DNA of 64,000 nucleotides. It comes from [Mycobacterium] crassicus (GTDB lineage: Bacteria > Actinomycetota > Actinomycetes > Mycobacteriales > Mycobacteriaceae). The translations under genes were made by a program, and so were the position numbers. The DNA is taken from NCBI RefSeq assembly GCF_020181615.1, contig NZ_CP084029.1, positions 4,269,788 through 4,333,787 on the forward strand, written 5' to 3'. Below are positions 42,592 to 52,400 of this stretch, piece by piece. The notes beneath the pieces are model-generated. The model saw only the letters and a program-made list of their open reading frames with translations, made no database searches and had not been told where the DNA came from. How positions within the stretch are numbered: position 1 is the stretch's first letter; every line of letters starts with the position of its first letter.

Positions 42592-43964
42592 GTGCATCCG
42601 CAGGTCCTCAGCACCGCGGCCAGCGAGTCGATCGCGGTCCGCCCGGTCGGCCCGGCGTCGTTGGAGATGAACGCGAATGTCAGCACCCGGCGGTCCCGGT
42701 CGGTGACGACGCCCGCGAGTGCGTTGGTGCGGGTCAGCGAACCGGTTTTGGCCCGCAGCCAGCCGGCCGCACCGCGCCCGGTCTTCGGGTTGAGGAAGCG
42801 GTCGGACAGCGTCCCGCTGCCGCCGGCCACCGGCAGCATGTCCAGCAGCGGCCGCAGCTCCGGCTGGTCGGGCCCGGCCGCAGCCTGCACCACCGCGTCG
42901 AGCGTCCTGGCCGACAGTCGGTCGTCGACGGACAGGCCACTCGAATCCATCAGGGTGGCCCCGCTCATCGAGATGTGTGCGGTGGCCAGCCGGTTGGTCA
43001 CCGCGTCGACCGCACCGGCGAAGGAACGCGGCCGGCCCATCGCCGCCGCCACCTCCCGGGCGATGCACTCGGCCATCACGTTGTCGGAGGCGTTCATCAT
43101 CTCCCCCAGTCGCACCACCAGCGGCGCCGAAGAGACCGAGCCCAATTCGCGTCCGGTCACCGAGGCGTTCGCGATGCTCACCTTGTCGGTGTCTACGCCC
43201 AGCGCGGCGGCCAGCGCCTGGCCGGCGTCCAGGGCGGGCGTCAGCGACCGGCGGGATTCCACCGTGGTCGGCTGGATTCGGCCGCCGTCGACCATTACCG
43301 ACTCGATCGGGGCGATGTCACCACCGTCGATGTCTTCCGGGTCCCAGCCCGGCGCCAGGCTCGGGCCGCTGAACGCCGACACATCGACCTGAACCTCGGT
43401 GGCCGTCACCCCGCTGCGGCGGACCTGATCGGCCAGGTCGCTGATCCTGGCGGCCTCCCGGTACCAGGTGTCCTGCCCGACCCCGGCGGTCGACAACGTC
43501 GGGTCACCTCCGCCGACCAGCACCACCACCCCGGGCTGGTCGCCGGAGATCACCCGGGTGGTGACGCGTGCGCCGCGGTCCAGGGCCAGCAGCGCGGCGG
43601 CCGCGGTGAGCACCTTGTTGGTCGATGCCGGCTGCATCGGCAGGTCTTCCTGCTGCGTCCACAGCGCCTTACCGGTCAGCGCGTCGGTGATCCGGCCGGT
43701 CAGCCGGCCCAGGTTCGGGTCGGCCAGGGCACCTGCCATGGCTGCCGTCAGCGCACTGCCGGTCGGCACCGGGGTGTCGTCGGCGACCGGGACAACCCCG
43801 GGCTTGGCGGTCGCCACCGGCGCCGGCGGCACCGCATGCGCACCGGCATCGGACTCGTCCGGGAGCACAACCGCGGCCACCACCACGACAGCGGCGGCCA
43901 GGGCCAGGACCCCGGCCGCGATGCCCAGATGAGCGCTGCTGTGTCGCCACCGATTGGGGTGCAT
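42588..43964 (-). CDS. dacB: D-alanyl-D-alanine carboxypeptidase/endopeptidase (PBP4 type)
   Basis: 458 residues from ATG 43964, which has AGGAG a few bases upstream. One N-terminal membrane segment (GIAAGVLALAAAVVVVAAVV) anchors or exports it. The penicillin-binding motifs are S114-T-N-K117, SDN in NASDNVMAECIA and KTG in RAKTGSL. PBP4-class enzymes trim peptidoglycan stem peptides outside the membrane. It heads the leftward dacB-metalloprotease-tilS-hpt operon; it is divergent from ppa. It corresponds to Rv3627c. Confidence 0.93.
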   Translation of the reverse strand: MHPNRWRHSSAHLGIAAGVLALAAAVVVVAAVVLPDESDAGAHAVPPAPVATAKPGVVPVADDTPVPTGSALTAAMAGALADPNLGRLTGRITDALTGKALWTQQEDLPMQPASTNKVLTAAAALLALDRGARVTTRVISGDQPGVVVLVGGGDPTLSTAGVGQDTWYREAARISDLADQVRRSGVTATEVQVDVSAFSGPSLAPGWDPEDIDGGDIAPIESVMVDGGRIQPTTVESRRSLTPALDAGQALAAALGVDTDKVSIANASVTGRELGSVSSAPLVVRLGEMMNASDNVMAECIAREVAAAMGRPRSFAGAVDAVTNRLATAHISMSGATLMDSSGLSVDDRLSARTLDAVVQAAAGPDQPELRPLLDMLPVAGGSGTLSDRFLNPKTGRGAAGWLRAKTGSLTRTNALAGVVTDRDRRVLTFAFISNDAGPTGRTAIDSLAAVLRTCGCT

Positions 43965-44031
43965 GTCTCTCCTGCCTGTCGGGGCCAATTGTGCCGGACG
44001 GGCGGGGTCCGGGCGTGAATCCGGCCCGCTC

Positions 44032-44037
44032 TAGACT
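44032..44037 (+). promoter_or_regulatory. Candidate -10 element, leaderless ppa
   Basis: TAGACT ends six bases before GTG 44044; no Shine-Dalgarno is present. Confidence 0.5.
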
Positions 44038-44043
44038 GTCCCG

Positions 44044-44532
44044 GTGCAATTCGACGTGACCATCGAGATCCCCAAGGGCCAGCGCAACAAGTACGAGATC
44101 GACCACGCCACCGGCAGGGTCAAGCTCGACCGGTACCTGTACACGCCGATGGGCTACCCCGCCGACTACGGCTTCATCGAGGACACCCTCGGCGAGGACG
44201 GCGACCCGCTGGACGCGATGGTGCTGCTGCCCCAGTCGGTGTTTCCCGGCGTGATCGTCGAGGCACGCCCGGTCGGGATGTTCCGGATGACCGACGAGGC
44301 CGGTGGCGACGACAAGGTGCTGTGCGTGCCGGCCGGTGACCACCGGTGGGACCACATCCAGGACATCGGTGACGTGCCGGCGCACGAGCTGGACGCGATC
44401 AAGCACTTCTTCGTGCACTACAAGGACCTGGAGCCGGGCAAGTTCGTCAAGGCCGCCGACTGGGTGGGCCGCGCCGACGCCGAGGCCGAGATCGACCGGT
44501 CGGTCGAGCGGTTCAAGACCTCCGGTCACTGA
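44044..44532 (+). CDS. ppa: Inorganic pyrophosphatase (family I)
   Basis: 162 residues. Family I catalytic residues are in [37 protein letters not shown] and the metal-binding signature [11 protein letters not shown]; then [15 protein letters not shown]. It hydrolyses pyrophosphate to drive biosynthesis and is normally essential. It corresponds to Rv3628. The last 20 bases overlap the convergent TetR gene. Confidence 0.96.
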   Translation: MQFDVTIEIPKGQRNKYEIDHATGRVKLDRYLYTPMGYPADYGFIEDTLGEDGDPLDAMVLLPQSVFPGVIVEARPVGMFRMTDEAGGDDKVLCVPAGDHRWDHIQDIGDVPAHELDAIKHFFVHYKDLEPGKFVKAADWVGRADAEAEIDRSVERFKTSGH

Positions 44533-45211
44533 CCCCGAGCACATCCAGCATCAGGTCGAGCTGGATGGCATACAGCGCTCGGGGATCGGTCAGGGTGTCC
44601 TGTCCGTATCCGCCGAACACCTCCAGGCTGACCGCACCGACCAGCGCGGACCACACCAGGAAGCATTTCGCGACGACGGCGTCGTCACCGGCGAAGCCGA
44701 ATTCCTCGCGCACGCGATCGAAGTCCGACGACAACGGCTGCGCGGCAACACTGTTCGTCGCCGCGATGTCCCCGGATTCGATTCCGGCCGCCACCGCACC
44801 GAAGAAGGCCCCCACGACGCGGGTGCCCGGACCGACGGTCTGGTCGGCGGGCGCGTGATAGCCCGGCACCGGACTGCCGTACAGCAGCGCCCACCCGGCC
44901 GGATGCGCTGACGCCCAATCCCGCAGCGCGTGGCCGATCGTGACAAGGTCCTCGCGCCACGCGGCCGACGACGCCGATGCGCGGGCCCGGTCCACCGCGT
45001 CGGCCAGATCCGAATAGGCGTCGACCAACAGCAGGGTGAGCAACTCGTCGCGGCTGGCCACATATCGGTAGACCGCCGACGACACCATGCCCACATCGCG
45101 GGCGACGGCACGCAACGACAGCCCGGCCGCCCCGTGCGTGCGCAGGTGGCGGCGGCCGACCTCGATGATCCGCGCCTCGATGCGCTCCCGCGACTGCTGC
45201 CGTTTGCCCAC
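44513..45211 (-). CDS. TetR/AcrR-family transcriptional regulator
   Basis: 232 residues from GTG 45211. The N-terminal HTH is [20 protein letters not shown] and [23 protein letters not shown]. The C-terminal ligand domain is of the TetR WHG-like type ([24 protein letters not shown]). It is divergent from the nitroreductase-family gene with 68 bases between, so it probably controls that gene and itself. The ligand is unknown. Confidence 0.87.
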   Translation of the reverse strand: MGKRQQSRERIEARIIEVGRRHLRTHGAAGLSLRAVARDVGMVSSAVYRYVASRDELLTLLLVDAYSDLADAVDRARASASSAAWREDLVTIGHALRDWASAHPAGWALLYGSPVPGYHAPADQTVGPGTRVVGAFFGAVAAGIESGDIAATNSVAAQPLSSDFDRVREEFGFAGDDAVVAKCFLVWSALVGAVSLEVFGGYGQDTLTDPRALYAIQLDLMLDVLGVSDRRS

Positions 45212-45233
45212 GGCACCAGTCTGACAGATTTGC

Positions 45234-45244
45234 GAGCACTGCTC
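45234..45244. promoter_or_regulatory. Possible TetR operator
   Basis: GAGCACTGCTC is a five-base inverted repeat around one central base, in the 68-base divergent promoter. It is short and could occur by chance. Confidence 0.3.
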
Positions 45245-45279
45245 TTGTTTATCCGGCCGCGCCGTGCCACGATCTGACC

Positions 45280-45714
45280 ATGGCGCATTACGAGCCGCCG
45301 AGCACGGCCGAAAGGTTGGGCAACGCGCTGATCCGCCGGCTGGCCGAGGTCGGGATCAGCATCGCCGGCACCCGCGCGCTCACCGTGCGGGGCCGCAAGT
45401 CCGGCAAGGACCGCAACGTCGTGGTCAACCTGTTGACCGTCGACGGTGCCGACTATCTGGTGGCGCCCCGCGGCAACACCGAGTGGGTCCGCAACGTCCG
45501 GGCCGCCGGAGAGGTCCGGCTGGGACCGCGATGGCACCGGATACCGGCCCGGGCCGTCGAAGTGTCCGACGACGACAAGCCGGAGTTGCTTCGCCGCTAC
45601 CTGCAGAAGTGGCACTGGCAGGTCAAGGGTTACGTGGGCGGACTGACACCGGATTCCAGCGATGCCGAACTGCGCGACGCCGCACCGTCGTTCCCGGTCT
45701 TCTCACTGCGCTGA
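45280..45714 (+). CDS. Deazaflavin (F420)-dependent nitroreductase-family protein
   Basis: 144 residues. The split beta-barrel Ddn/DUF385 family is recognised from LTVRGRKSGKDRNVVVNLLT, VDGADYLVAPRGNTEWVRNVRAAGEVRL and the late FPVFSL. Members use reduced F420 to reduce quinones, nitro drugs or other compounds; the substrate here is open. It overlaps the convergent TerC gene by 12 bases and is divergent from a TetR regulator that likely governs it. Confidence 0.85.
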   Translation: MAHYEPPSTAERLGNALIRRLAEVGISIAGTRALTVRGRKSGKDRNVVVNLLTVDGADYLVAPRGNTEWVRNVRAAGEVRLGPRWHRIPARAVEVSDDDKPELLRRYLQKWHWQVKGYVGGLTPDSSDAELRDAAPSFPVFSLR

Positions 45715-46695
45715 CGGCGCCTCGCGGGTCCGGTACAGACTGGCCGCGGTCGTCAGCACCAGCACCCCCACCACGACCGTCAGGCTGATCGGGGTGGGAA
45801 TCTCCGGGACATCGAAATGGCGGCCGGAGTTGATGAACCACAGGTCGTTGGTGTGCAGGGCGTGCAACACCATCCGCACCCCGATGAACCCCAGGATCAC
45901 GGCCAGCCCCTGGGACAGGTACACGAACCGGTTCAGCAGCTTGCCCAGGATGAAGTACAGCTGACGCAGGCCCATCAGGGCGAACACCGTGGCGGCGAAT
46001 ACCAGGTAGGGCTGGCGGGTCAGCCCGTAGATGGCCGGGATGGAATCCATCGCGAACACCAGATCGGTGGTGCCCAACGCCAAAGCCACCAAGAACATCG
46101 GGGTCATGGCCCACGCGCCCGAGGAATCCCGGACGAAGAACCGCACGCCCGCCCAGCGGTCGGTGGCGTTGAAATGCGTGCGGGCGAAACGCACCACGAC
46201 GTTGTTGCCCCCCGAGCCCCCGCCACTGGTGTCCTCCACACCGCCGTGGCGCAGCAGCTTCACTGCGGTGTAAGCCATGAACACGCCGAACAGGTAGAAC
46301 GTCCACGACAGTCGTTGCGCGGCAACGCCGCCGAGGACGATGAACACCGTGCGGAACAACAGCGCCATGACGATGCCGACGAACAGCGCCTCCTGGCGAT
46401 AGCGCCGGGGCACGTTGAAGCTGTTCATGATGATCACGAAGACGAACAGGTTGTCCACCGACAGGCTGTACTCGGTCAGCCAGCCGGCGAAGAACTGCAT
46501 GCCGTACCGCGCGCCGTGATGTACCCAGACCCAGACGCCGAACGCCACGGCCAAGCTGAGGTAGAACGACAGCCGGGTGACGACCTCCCGGATCGTCGGC
46601 TCGTGCGGCCGGCGGGCGACGATGAACAGGTCGAACCCGAGGACCGCGGCCAGTCCCCCGATCGTCACCAGCCACTCCAACAGCGAGGGGTCCAA
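45703..46695 (-). CDS. TerC-family integral membrane protein
   Basis: 330 residues from TTG 46695, chosen because GGAGG lies six bases upstream; longer in-frame starts lack such a site. About nine membrane spans. The two TerC hallmarks with buried Asp are LTEYSLSVDNLFVFVIIMNSF and LGTTDLVFAMDSIPAIYGLT. Members were named for tellurium resistance; several, such as E. coli Alx, are implicated in manganese export. It sits 2.7 kb from the riboswitch-controlled ATPase gene. The position matches Rv3629c. Confidence 0.85.
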   Translation of the reverse strand: MDPSLLEWLVTIGGLAAVLGFDLFIVARRPHEPTIREVVTRLSFYLSLAVAFGVWVWVHHGARYGMQFFAGWLTEYSLSVDNLFVFVIIMNSFNVPRRYRQEALFVGIVMALLFRTVFIVLGGVAAQRLSWTFYLFGVFMAYTAVKLLRHGGVEDTSGGGSGGNNVVVRFARTHFNATDRWAGVRFFVRDSSGAWAMTPMFLVALALGTTDLVFAMDSIPAIYGLTRQPYLVFAATVFALMGLRQLYFILGKLLNRFVYLSQGLAVILGFIGVRMVLHALHTNDLWFINSGRHFDVPEIPTPISLTVVVGVLVLTTAASLYRTREAPSAQ

Positions 46696-46752
46696 CGGCG
46701 GCCTCCGGTCGTCGTGTTCACTGGGCCGACCGACCGTACCCCGCGGCCCGCT

Positions 46753-46758
46753 TAGTAT
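46753..46758 (+). promoter_or_regulatory. Candidate -10 element, leaderless flippase gene
   Basis: TAGTAT ends seven bases before GTG 46766, with no Shine-Dalgarno. Confidence 0.55.
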
Positions 46759-46765
46759 TTTCGCC

Positions 46766-48034
46766 GTGGTGACCGATATCGGTGGCGCTGGATCCCCAAG
46801 TGGGCTCCCCACCGGCCCCGTTACCCGGTCCAGTGTGGCCCGGGTCGGCACCGCGACGCTGCTCAGCGCGCTCTGCGGCTACGCGGTGCTGTATCTGGCG
46901 GCTCGCGACCTGGAGCCGGCCGGATTCTCGGTGTTCAGCGTGTTCTGGGGTGCGTTCGGACTGGTCGCCGGCGCTGCCAACGGCCTGCTGCAGGAAACCA
47001 CCCGGGAAGTCCGATTCGCCCAGGAGATCGGACCGGGCCCCACATCGTCGCCACACACCCGGCCGCTGTGGGTGGCCGGACTGGCCGGGGTGGTGGCCGC
47101 AGCGTTGGTCGCCGCCGGCTCGCCGCTGTGGAGCGGCCACGTGTTCGTCGACGCGCGCTGGCTGTCGGTGGGGCTGCTGTGCTTCGGGCTGGCCAACTTC
47201 GCCGTGCACGCCACCATGCTGGGCATGCTGGCCGGCACCAACCGGTGGACCCAGTACGGGGCGCTGATGGTCACCGACGCGGGCATCCGGGTGGTCGTGG
47301 CCACCGCCACGTTTGTGATCGGCTGGGGGCTGGTCGGTTTCTTGTGGGCCACCGTCGCCGGTGCCATGGCCTGGTTGCTGCTGCTGATCGTGTCGCCCGC
47401 GACCCGATCGGCGGCCCAGCTGCTGACTCCGGTGGGTACCTCGGCGTTCCTGCGCGGTGCCGCGCATTCCATCACCGCGGCCGGGGCCAGCGCGATCCTA
47501 GTGATGGGCTTTCCGGTGCTGTTGCAGGCCACCTACGGCGAACTGGGCGCCGAGGGCGGGGTGGTGGTGCTGGCGGTGACCGTTACGCGGGCTCCGCTGC
47601 TGGTGCCGCTGACCGCCATGCAGGGCAACCTGATCGCGCACTTCGTCGACCAGCGCGAGCGGCGGCTGCGGTCACTGATCACCCCGACGGCTGCGGTCGC
47701 CGCTCTGGGTGCGCTGGGCGCGGTGGCAGCGGGCCTGATCGGTCCGTGGCTGCTGCGCACGGTGTTCGGGCCGGACTACCACGCCAGCGGGCTGCTGCTG
47801 GCCGGACTGACCACCGCAGCAACGGGGATCGCGCTGCTGACGCTCACCGGCGCGGCGACGGTGGCCGCGGCGCTGCACCGCGCCTACGCACTGGGCTGGG
47901 TGGGCGCGACCGTGACGTCGACGCTGCTGTTGCTGCTTCCGCTGGACCTGTCGACCAGAACCGTGGTCGCCCTGCTGTGCGGTCCGTTGGTGGGAATCGC
48001 CGTGCACCTGACCGCGTTACGCGCGGCTTCCTGA
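46766..48034 (+). CDS. Polysaccharide flippase-like membrane protein (Rv3630-like)
   Basis: 422 residues from GTG 46766 (a second GTG follows directly). Around twelve membrane spans in the arrangement of Wzx/MATE-like lipid-sugar exporters; RVGTATLLSALCGYAVLYLAARDLEPAGFSVFSVFWGAFG is the characteristic N-terminal pair of spans. There is no catalytic motif. It is followed after 8 bases by ppgS, so it may flip polyprenyl-phospho-galactosamine across the membrane for arabinogalactan decoration. That role is inference from operon order. Confidence 0.8.
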   Translation: MVTDIGGAGSPSGLPTGPVTRSSVARVGTATLLSALCGYAVLYLAARDLEPAGFSVFSVFWGAFGLVAGAANGLLQETTREVRFAQEIGPGPTSSPHTRPLWVAGLAGVVAAALVAAGSPLWSGHVFVDARWLSVGLLCFGLANFAVHATMLGMLAGTNRWTQYGALMVTDAGIRVVVATATFVIGWGLVGFLWATVAGAMAWLLLLIVSPATRSAAQLLTPVGTSAFLRGAAHSITAAGASAILVMGFPVLLQATYGELGAEGGVVVLAVTVTRAPLLVPLTAMQGNLIAHFVDQRERRLRSLITPTAAVAALGALGAVAAGLIGPWLLRTVFGPDYHASGLLLAGLTTAATGIALLTLTGAATVAAALHRAYALGWVGATVTSTLLLLLPLDLSTRTVVALLCGPLVGIAVHLTALRAAS

Positions 48035-48042
48035 GCCGGGGC

Positions 48043-48768
48043 GTGTATTTTTTAGGGATCGATACCAGGTCAAAGATCCCTTACCCGGACGTCTGGATCG
48101 TCGTCCCGGCCTTCGGCGAGGCGGCCGTCATCGGCGACGTGATCGCCGGCATCCGGTCGACTTTCGACAACGTCGTCTGCGTGGACGACGGGAGTGCCGA
48201 CGACACCGCCGCGATAGCCCGGCGCGCCGGCGCCTTTGTGGTGCGCCATCCGGTCAACCTCGGCCAGGGCGCGGCCATCCAGACCGGGATCGAGTTCGCC
48301 CGTCGCCGGCTCGGCGCCCGACTGTTCGCCACCTTCGACGCCGACGGCCAGCACCGGGTGGCCGATGTGGTGCGCATGATCGAGCGCCTCGACGCGGCCG
48401 ATCTCGACATCGTCATCGGCACGCGGTTCGCCGCGCCCGCAGCGGCCGCCGCCGTGCCGCCGCTCAAAAGGCTGGTGCTGCGCACCGCGGTGTGGCTCAA
48501 CCCGCGGATCCGGCGGCTGGGGCTCTCCGATGCGCACAATGGACTGCGGGTGTTCAATCGGAAAGTCGCCGACGGCCTGGATCTCACCATGACCGGCATG
48601 AGCCACGCCGGCGAGTTCATCGCGCTGATCGCCGAGAACCATTGGCGGGTAGGCGAAGAACCGGTTGAGGTGCTCTACACCGAGTACTCCAAGTCGAAGG
48701 GCCAGCCGCTGCTCAACGGGGTCAACATCATGTTCGACGGGATGCTGCGCAAGAGGATGTCGCGGTGA
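48043..48768 (+). CDS. ppgS: Polyprenyl-phospho-N-acetylgalactosaminyl synthase PpgS-like (GT2)
   Basis: 241 residues from GTG 48043, the length of Rv3631 as remembered. GT-A fold signatures: VWIVVPAFGEAAVIGDVIAGI, VVCVDDGSADDTAAIARRAGA, NLGQGAAIQTGIEFA and the metal-binding ATFDADGQH. PpgS loads N-acetylgalactosamine onto decaprenyl phosphate for the galactosamine substituent of arabinogalactan. The next gene's GTG overlaps its stop. Presence of this operon distinguishes the genome from mycobacteria lacking that substituent. Confidence 0.9.
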   Translation: MYFLGIDTRSKIPYPDVWIVVPAFGEAAVIGDVIAGIRSTFDNVVCVDDGSADDTAAIARRAGAFVVRHPVNLGQGAAIQTGIEFARRRLGARLFATFDADGQHRVADVVRMIERLDAADLDIVIGTRFAAPAAAAAVPPLKRLVLRTAVWLNPRIRRLGLSDAHNGLRVFNRKVADGLDLTMTGMSHAGEFIALIAENHWRVGEEPVEVLYTEYSKSKGQPLLNGVNIMFDGMLRKRMSR

Positions 48769-49145
48769 ACTGGATAAAAGTTCTGCTGATCGCGGCGGTG
48801 GTGTCGCTGCTGATCTATCTGTTGCTGTCACGGCGCTCCGCGCAGTCGCGGGCCTGGGTGAAGGTCGGCTACCTGATGTTCGTGGTGGCCGGCATCTATG
48901 CGGTGCTGCGCCCGGATGACACCACCGTGGTTGCGAATTGGGTCGGGGTGCGCCGCGGCACCGACCTGATGCTCTACATCCTGATCATCGTGTTCGCGTT
49001 CACGACCCTGAGCACCTACATGCGATTCCGCGACCTGGAACTGCGGTATGCGCGGCTGGCCCGGGTAGTCGCGCTGGCCAATGCTCAGCCGCCGGAACCG
49101 CCGGAACCTCTGGAACCGCCACCGTCGCCCCCGAAAACACAGTAA
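48765..49145 (+). CDS. DUF2304 membrane protein (Rv3632-like, PpgS partner)
   Basis: 126 residues from GTG 48765 (GTGA overlap with ppgS). Three membrane spans: IKVLLIAAVVSLLIYLLL, VKVGYLMFVVAGIYAVL and LMLYILIIVFAFTTLSTYM, then a basic helix (RFRDLELRYARLARVV) and a Pro-rich tail. In M. tuberculosis Rv3632 forms a complex with PpgS and raises its activity. The tight coupling here supports the same pairing. Confidence 0.87.
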   Translation: MNWIKVLLIAAVVSLLIYLLLSRRSAQSRAWVKVGYLMFVVAGIYAVLRPDDTTVVANWVGVRRGTDLMLYILIIVFAFTTLSTYMRFRDLELRYARLARVVALANAQPPEPPEPLEPPPSPPKTQ

Positions 49146-49217
49146 TTCCGCGACAATTGGCCCACCCGTAACAATCGGTTTGCCGTTTGGCCTGCTGCGG
49201 CCGTCACTCTGAGGCTC

Positions 49218-49391
49218 ATGAGGGCGACCGAAGTCCTGGCGGAGCCACTGGCCGAAGTCACAGCCATTCTGCTGACGGTACCGATAGTCGAGTTGTACGC
49301 GCTGCTCTGGCGTGCCGGTGTTCTCGAGGTGGAGCTTCCCGCGTCGAAGCGTCGCCCGGCCGAGGTGCCCGCGCTTCGGCCGGCCGGCTGA
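49218..49391 (+). CDS. Possible small membrane-associated protein (57 aa)
   Basis: ATG 49218 to TGA 49391. The product begins [20 protein letters not shown] and has one hydrophobic stretch ([18 protein letters not shown]), then a basic tail. GAGG lies three bases before the ATG, closer than ideal. It follows the DUF2304 gene in the same direction and ends inside the terminator hairpin. I do not recognise it, and it may be spurious. Confidence 0.4.
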   Translation: MRATEVLAEPLAEVTAILLTVPIVELYALLWRAGVLEVELPASKRRPAEVPALRPAG

Positions 49392-49401
49392 CCGGCCGAA
49401 G
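49374..49401. terminator. Bidirectional hairpin between ppgS operon and P-type ATPase
   Basis: CTTCGGCCGG (49374-49383) and CCGGCCGAAG (49392-49401) form a perfect ten-base stem with an eight-base loop, between convergent genes. Confidence 0.65.
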
Positions 49402-49410
49402 CAGCCGGCT

Positions 49411-52400
49411 TCAGCGCACCAGTTCCAGTTTCGTCGTCTTCTTCGCAGCGGTCTTCTTGGCGGGAACCTTCTTGGCGGGAACCTTCTTGGCGGCCGCCGT
49501 CTTGACGGGGGCCTTCTTGACCGCCGCCTTCTTGGCGGGGGCCTTCTTGACCGGCGCCTTCTTGGCGGGGGCCTTCTTGACCGCCGCCTTCTTGGCGGGG
49601 GCCTTCTTGACCGCCGCCTTCTTTGCCGGCGGGGCCGCGAGTTCCTTGACGGGTGCCACAATCTCCTTGGCGGGGGCCGCAATCTCCTTGGCGGGGGCCG
49701 AGAACCGGCTCGCCACGGCCACCGCGGCGGTGGCCGCCGCGGCCGTGCCGATGCCCTGAGCCCAGCCGATCGGGCCCACCGGCGTGCAGCCCAGCAGCTG
49801 GCTCACCCCGGGTGTGGAGACCATCGCGGCGAACAGTACGAAGGAACCGGCCGCGGTCGCCAGCACCAACGGGGCCCGCGAATCGACCACGGTCTGACCG
49901 AGTTCGGTGGTCACCAGCGAGATCAGCGCCACCGTTGAGGCCCTTTGCGGCAGACCGCTCACCGAGGCCATTGCCCAGGCGGCGGTGCCCGCCGCCGCGG
50001 TGACCCCGCCGCGGAACGCCACCGCCCGCCACAGTTTGCGCTCGTCGAGTCCGGGCACCGCGTCGCCGATCGGGCCGGCCGGAGTGCTCACCGCCACGGC
50101 GGTGGCCGGCAGCGCGTCGGTCAGCGTGTTCATCAGCAGCAGCTGCCGGGTGTTCAGCGGCGAATTCCCGGTGATCGCAGTGCCGATGACCGAGAACATC
50201 ACTTCGCCTGCATTGCCGCCCAGCAGCCCGGAGATGGCCAGTTGCACGCCCCGCCACAGTCGCCGGCCCTCGTCGATCGCGTCGACCAGCGCACCGATCT
50301 TGCCGTCGGTCAACACCACGTCGGCGGTCGCGTGTGCCGAGTCGCTGCCGTGCGCAACGACCCCCAGCCCCACCGTGGCGGCCCGGATCGCTGCGGCGTC
50401 GTTGGCGCCGTCACCCACCATCGCCGACACCCGACCGGCACGCTCGAGGGTCTGGACGATCTGCACCTTGTTCTCCGGCGACATCCTGGCGAAGATCACC
50501 CGCTCGCAGACCACCCGCTCTTGTTCCTTGCGGTTCAACGCATTCCACTCCGAGCCGGTGATGACCTCCTCGGGGGCGACGGTCACGCCCATCTCGGCGG
50601 CGATCGCCGTGGCCGTGATCGGGTGGTCACCGGTGATCATCCGGATGTCGACGCCGCGGGCGGCCAGATCAGCCAGCAGCTGCGGGGCATCGGCCCGGGG
50701 CGTGTCGGCCAGGCCGAGGAAGCCGATCAGGGTCAGGCCCGAGGCGCTGACCTCCACGAGCCGGTCGGAATCCTCCCGGACCGCGCCCACCTGGGCGGCG
50801 GTCAGCTTGCCCTGGGCGACCGCGATCACCCGCAGCCCCTGGGCCGCCATCGCGGCCACCTGCTGCTCGACCCCGGCGCCGGCGTTCTTGCAGGCGCCCA
50901 GCACCACTTCCGGTGCGCCCTTGACCAGCAGCTCCGTACCCAGGACCGATGCCGAGAAGGCCCGACCGGAGCGGAACGGCAGGTGCGCGTCCGGTTGGGT
51001 CCACGGCCGGGTGCCGGCCGCGGCCGCGGCGCCCTCGACGATGGCCTGATCGGTGGCGTGCGCATGCGCCGCACCGTCGGGAGCCGGCGCCGCCTGCGCG
51101 GCGGTACCGAGCACGTCGTCATCGGTGTATCCCGCCAGTGGACGCACCGTGGTGACCCGCAGCCGGTTCTCGGACAGCGTTCCGGTCTTGTCGAAGCAGA
51201 CCACGTCGACTCGGCCGAGCGCCTCCACCGACCGCGGGATCCGCACCAGCGCACCCGATTTGGTCAGTCGCTGCGACGAGGCGTGCTGGGCCAGGGTGGC
51301 CATCAGCGGCATGCCCTCCGGAACGGCGGCGATCGCGACGGCGATCGCGTTGCCGAGCGCGACCCGCAGCCCGCCCTGGCGCAGCAGGCCGAGCGCACCG
51401 ACCGCCACGCCGCCGGCGGCGCTGTACGGGAAGGTCCGGTACATCAGCTGGGACAAATGGTGCTGCAGTCCGACGTCCGGCAGCTCGCCGGAGGCCAATT
51501 CGGAGGCCCGACGGGCCTGGGTGTCGCCGCCCACGGCGGTCACCATCGCCAGCGCCTTGCCGGCGATCACCGTGGTGCCCGCGTAGAGCATGGAACTGCG
51601 CTCGGCCAGTTCGGCGCCGGGAGTCGGGTCCAGCTGCTTGCCGACCGACAGCGATTCGCCGGTCAGCGAGGACTCGTCGACCTCGACATCGGACACCTCG
51701 ATGACGCGAGCGTCCGCGGGCACCACCTCGTTGCTGCGCACCTCGATCAGATCGCCGGGCAGCAACTGTTCGGCGACGATGTCCTGGTAGCTCGGGGTGC
51801 CGTCGGCTCCGATCAGCACGACTCGCGCCGGCGGGGCCTGTTGGGCCAGCAGGATGTTCAACCGGCTCTCGGCCCGCAACCGCTGGTAGGCGGCCAGCAT
51901 GGCATTGCCGGTGAGCACCGTGCCCACCATCACGGCGTCGATCGGCGAACCCAGCATGGCGGTCGCCGCCGAACACAGCGCCAGGATCGGCGTCATCGGG
52001 TCGGACAACTCCTCGCGCACGGCGTGGAAGTACGGCCAGAACATGCCCTGCGCCTCCGCGTCGACCGGCGCGCGTTCGGCCAGCGGGAGCACGGTGTCCG
52101 GCGTCAACAGCTCGCGCGCCTGCTCGACCGTCATCGCGTGCCACTCGTAGGCCGGGGCCGGCCTGGGCGCCTGCGCCCGCAGCACCCGGCGGGCCAGCAG
52201 ATACCCCGACAGCATTCCGGCGCCGGCACCGACGGTCACCGGGCCGGGGCCGCGGCTCGGTCCCGCCCCGACCCCGGGGATGGTCGCCCGAACCCCGCGG
52301 ACCAGCAGCAGCCCGGCGATGGACGACGCCCCGATCGAGATCGCGACCCCGCGCTCGGTGGCCGTTCGGGCGGCCGGCAGCGCGCGCAGCACCTGCCATG

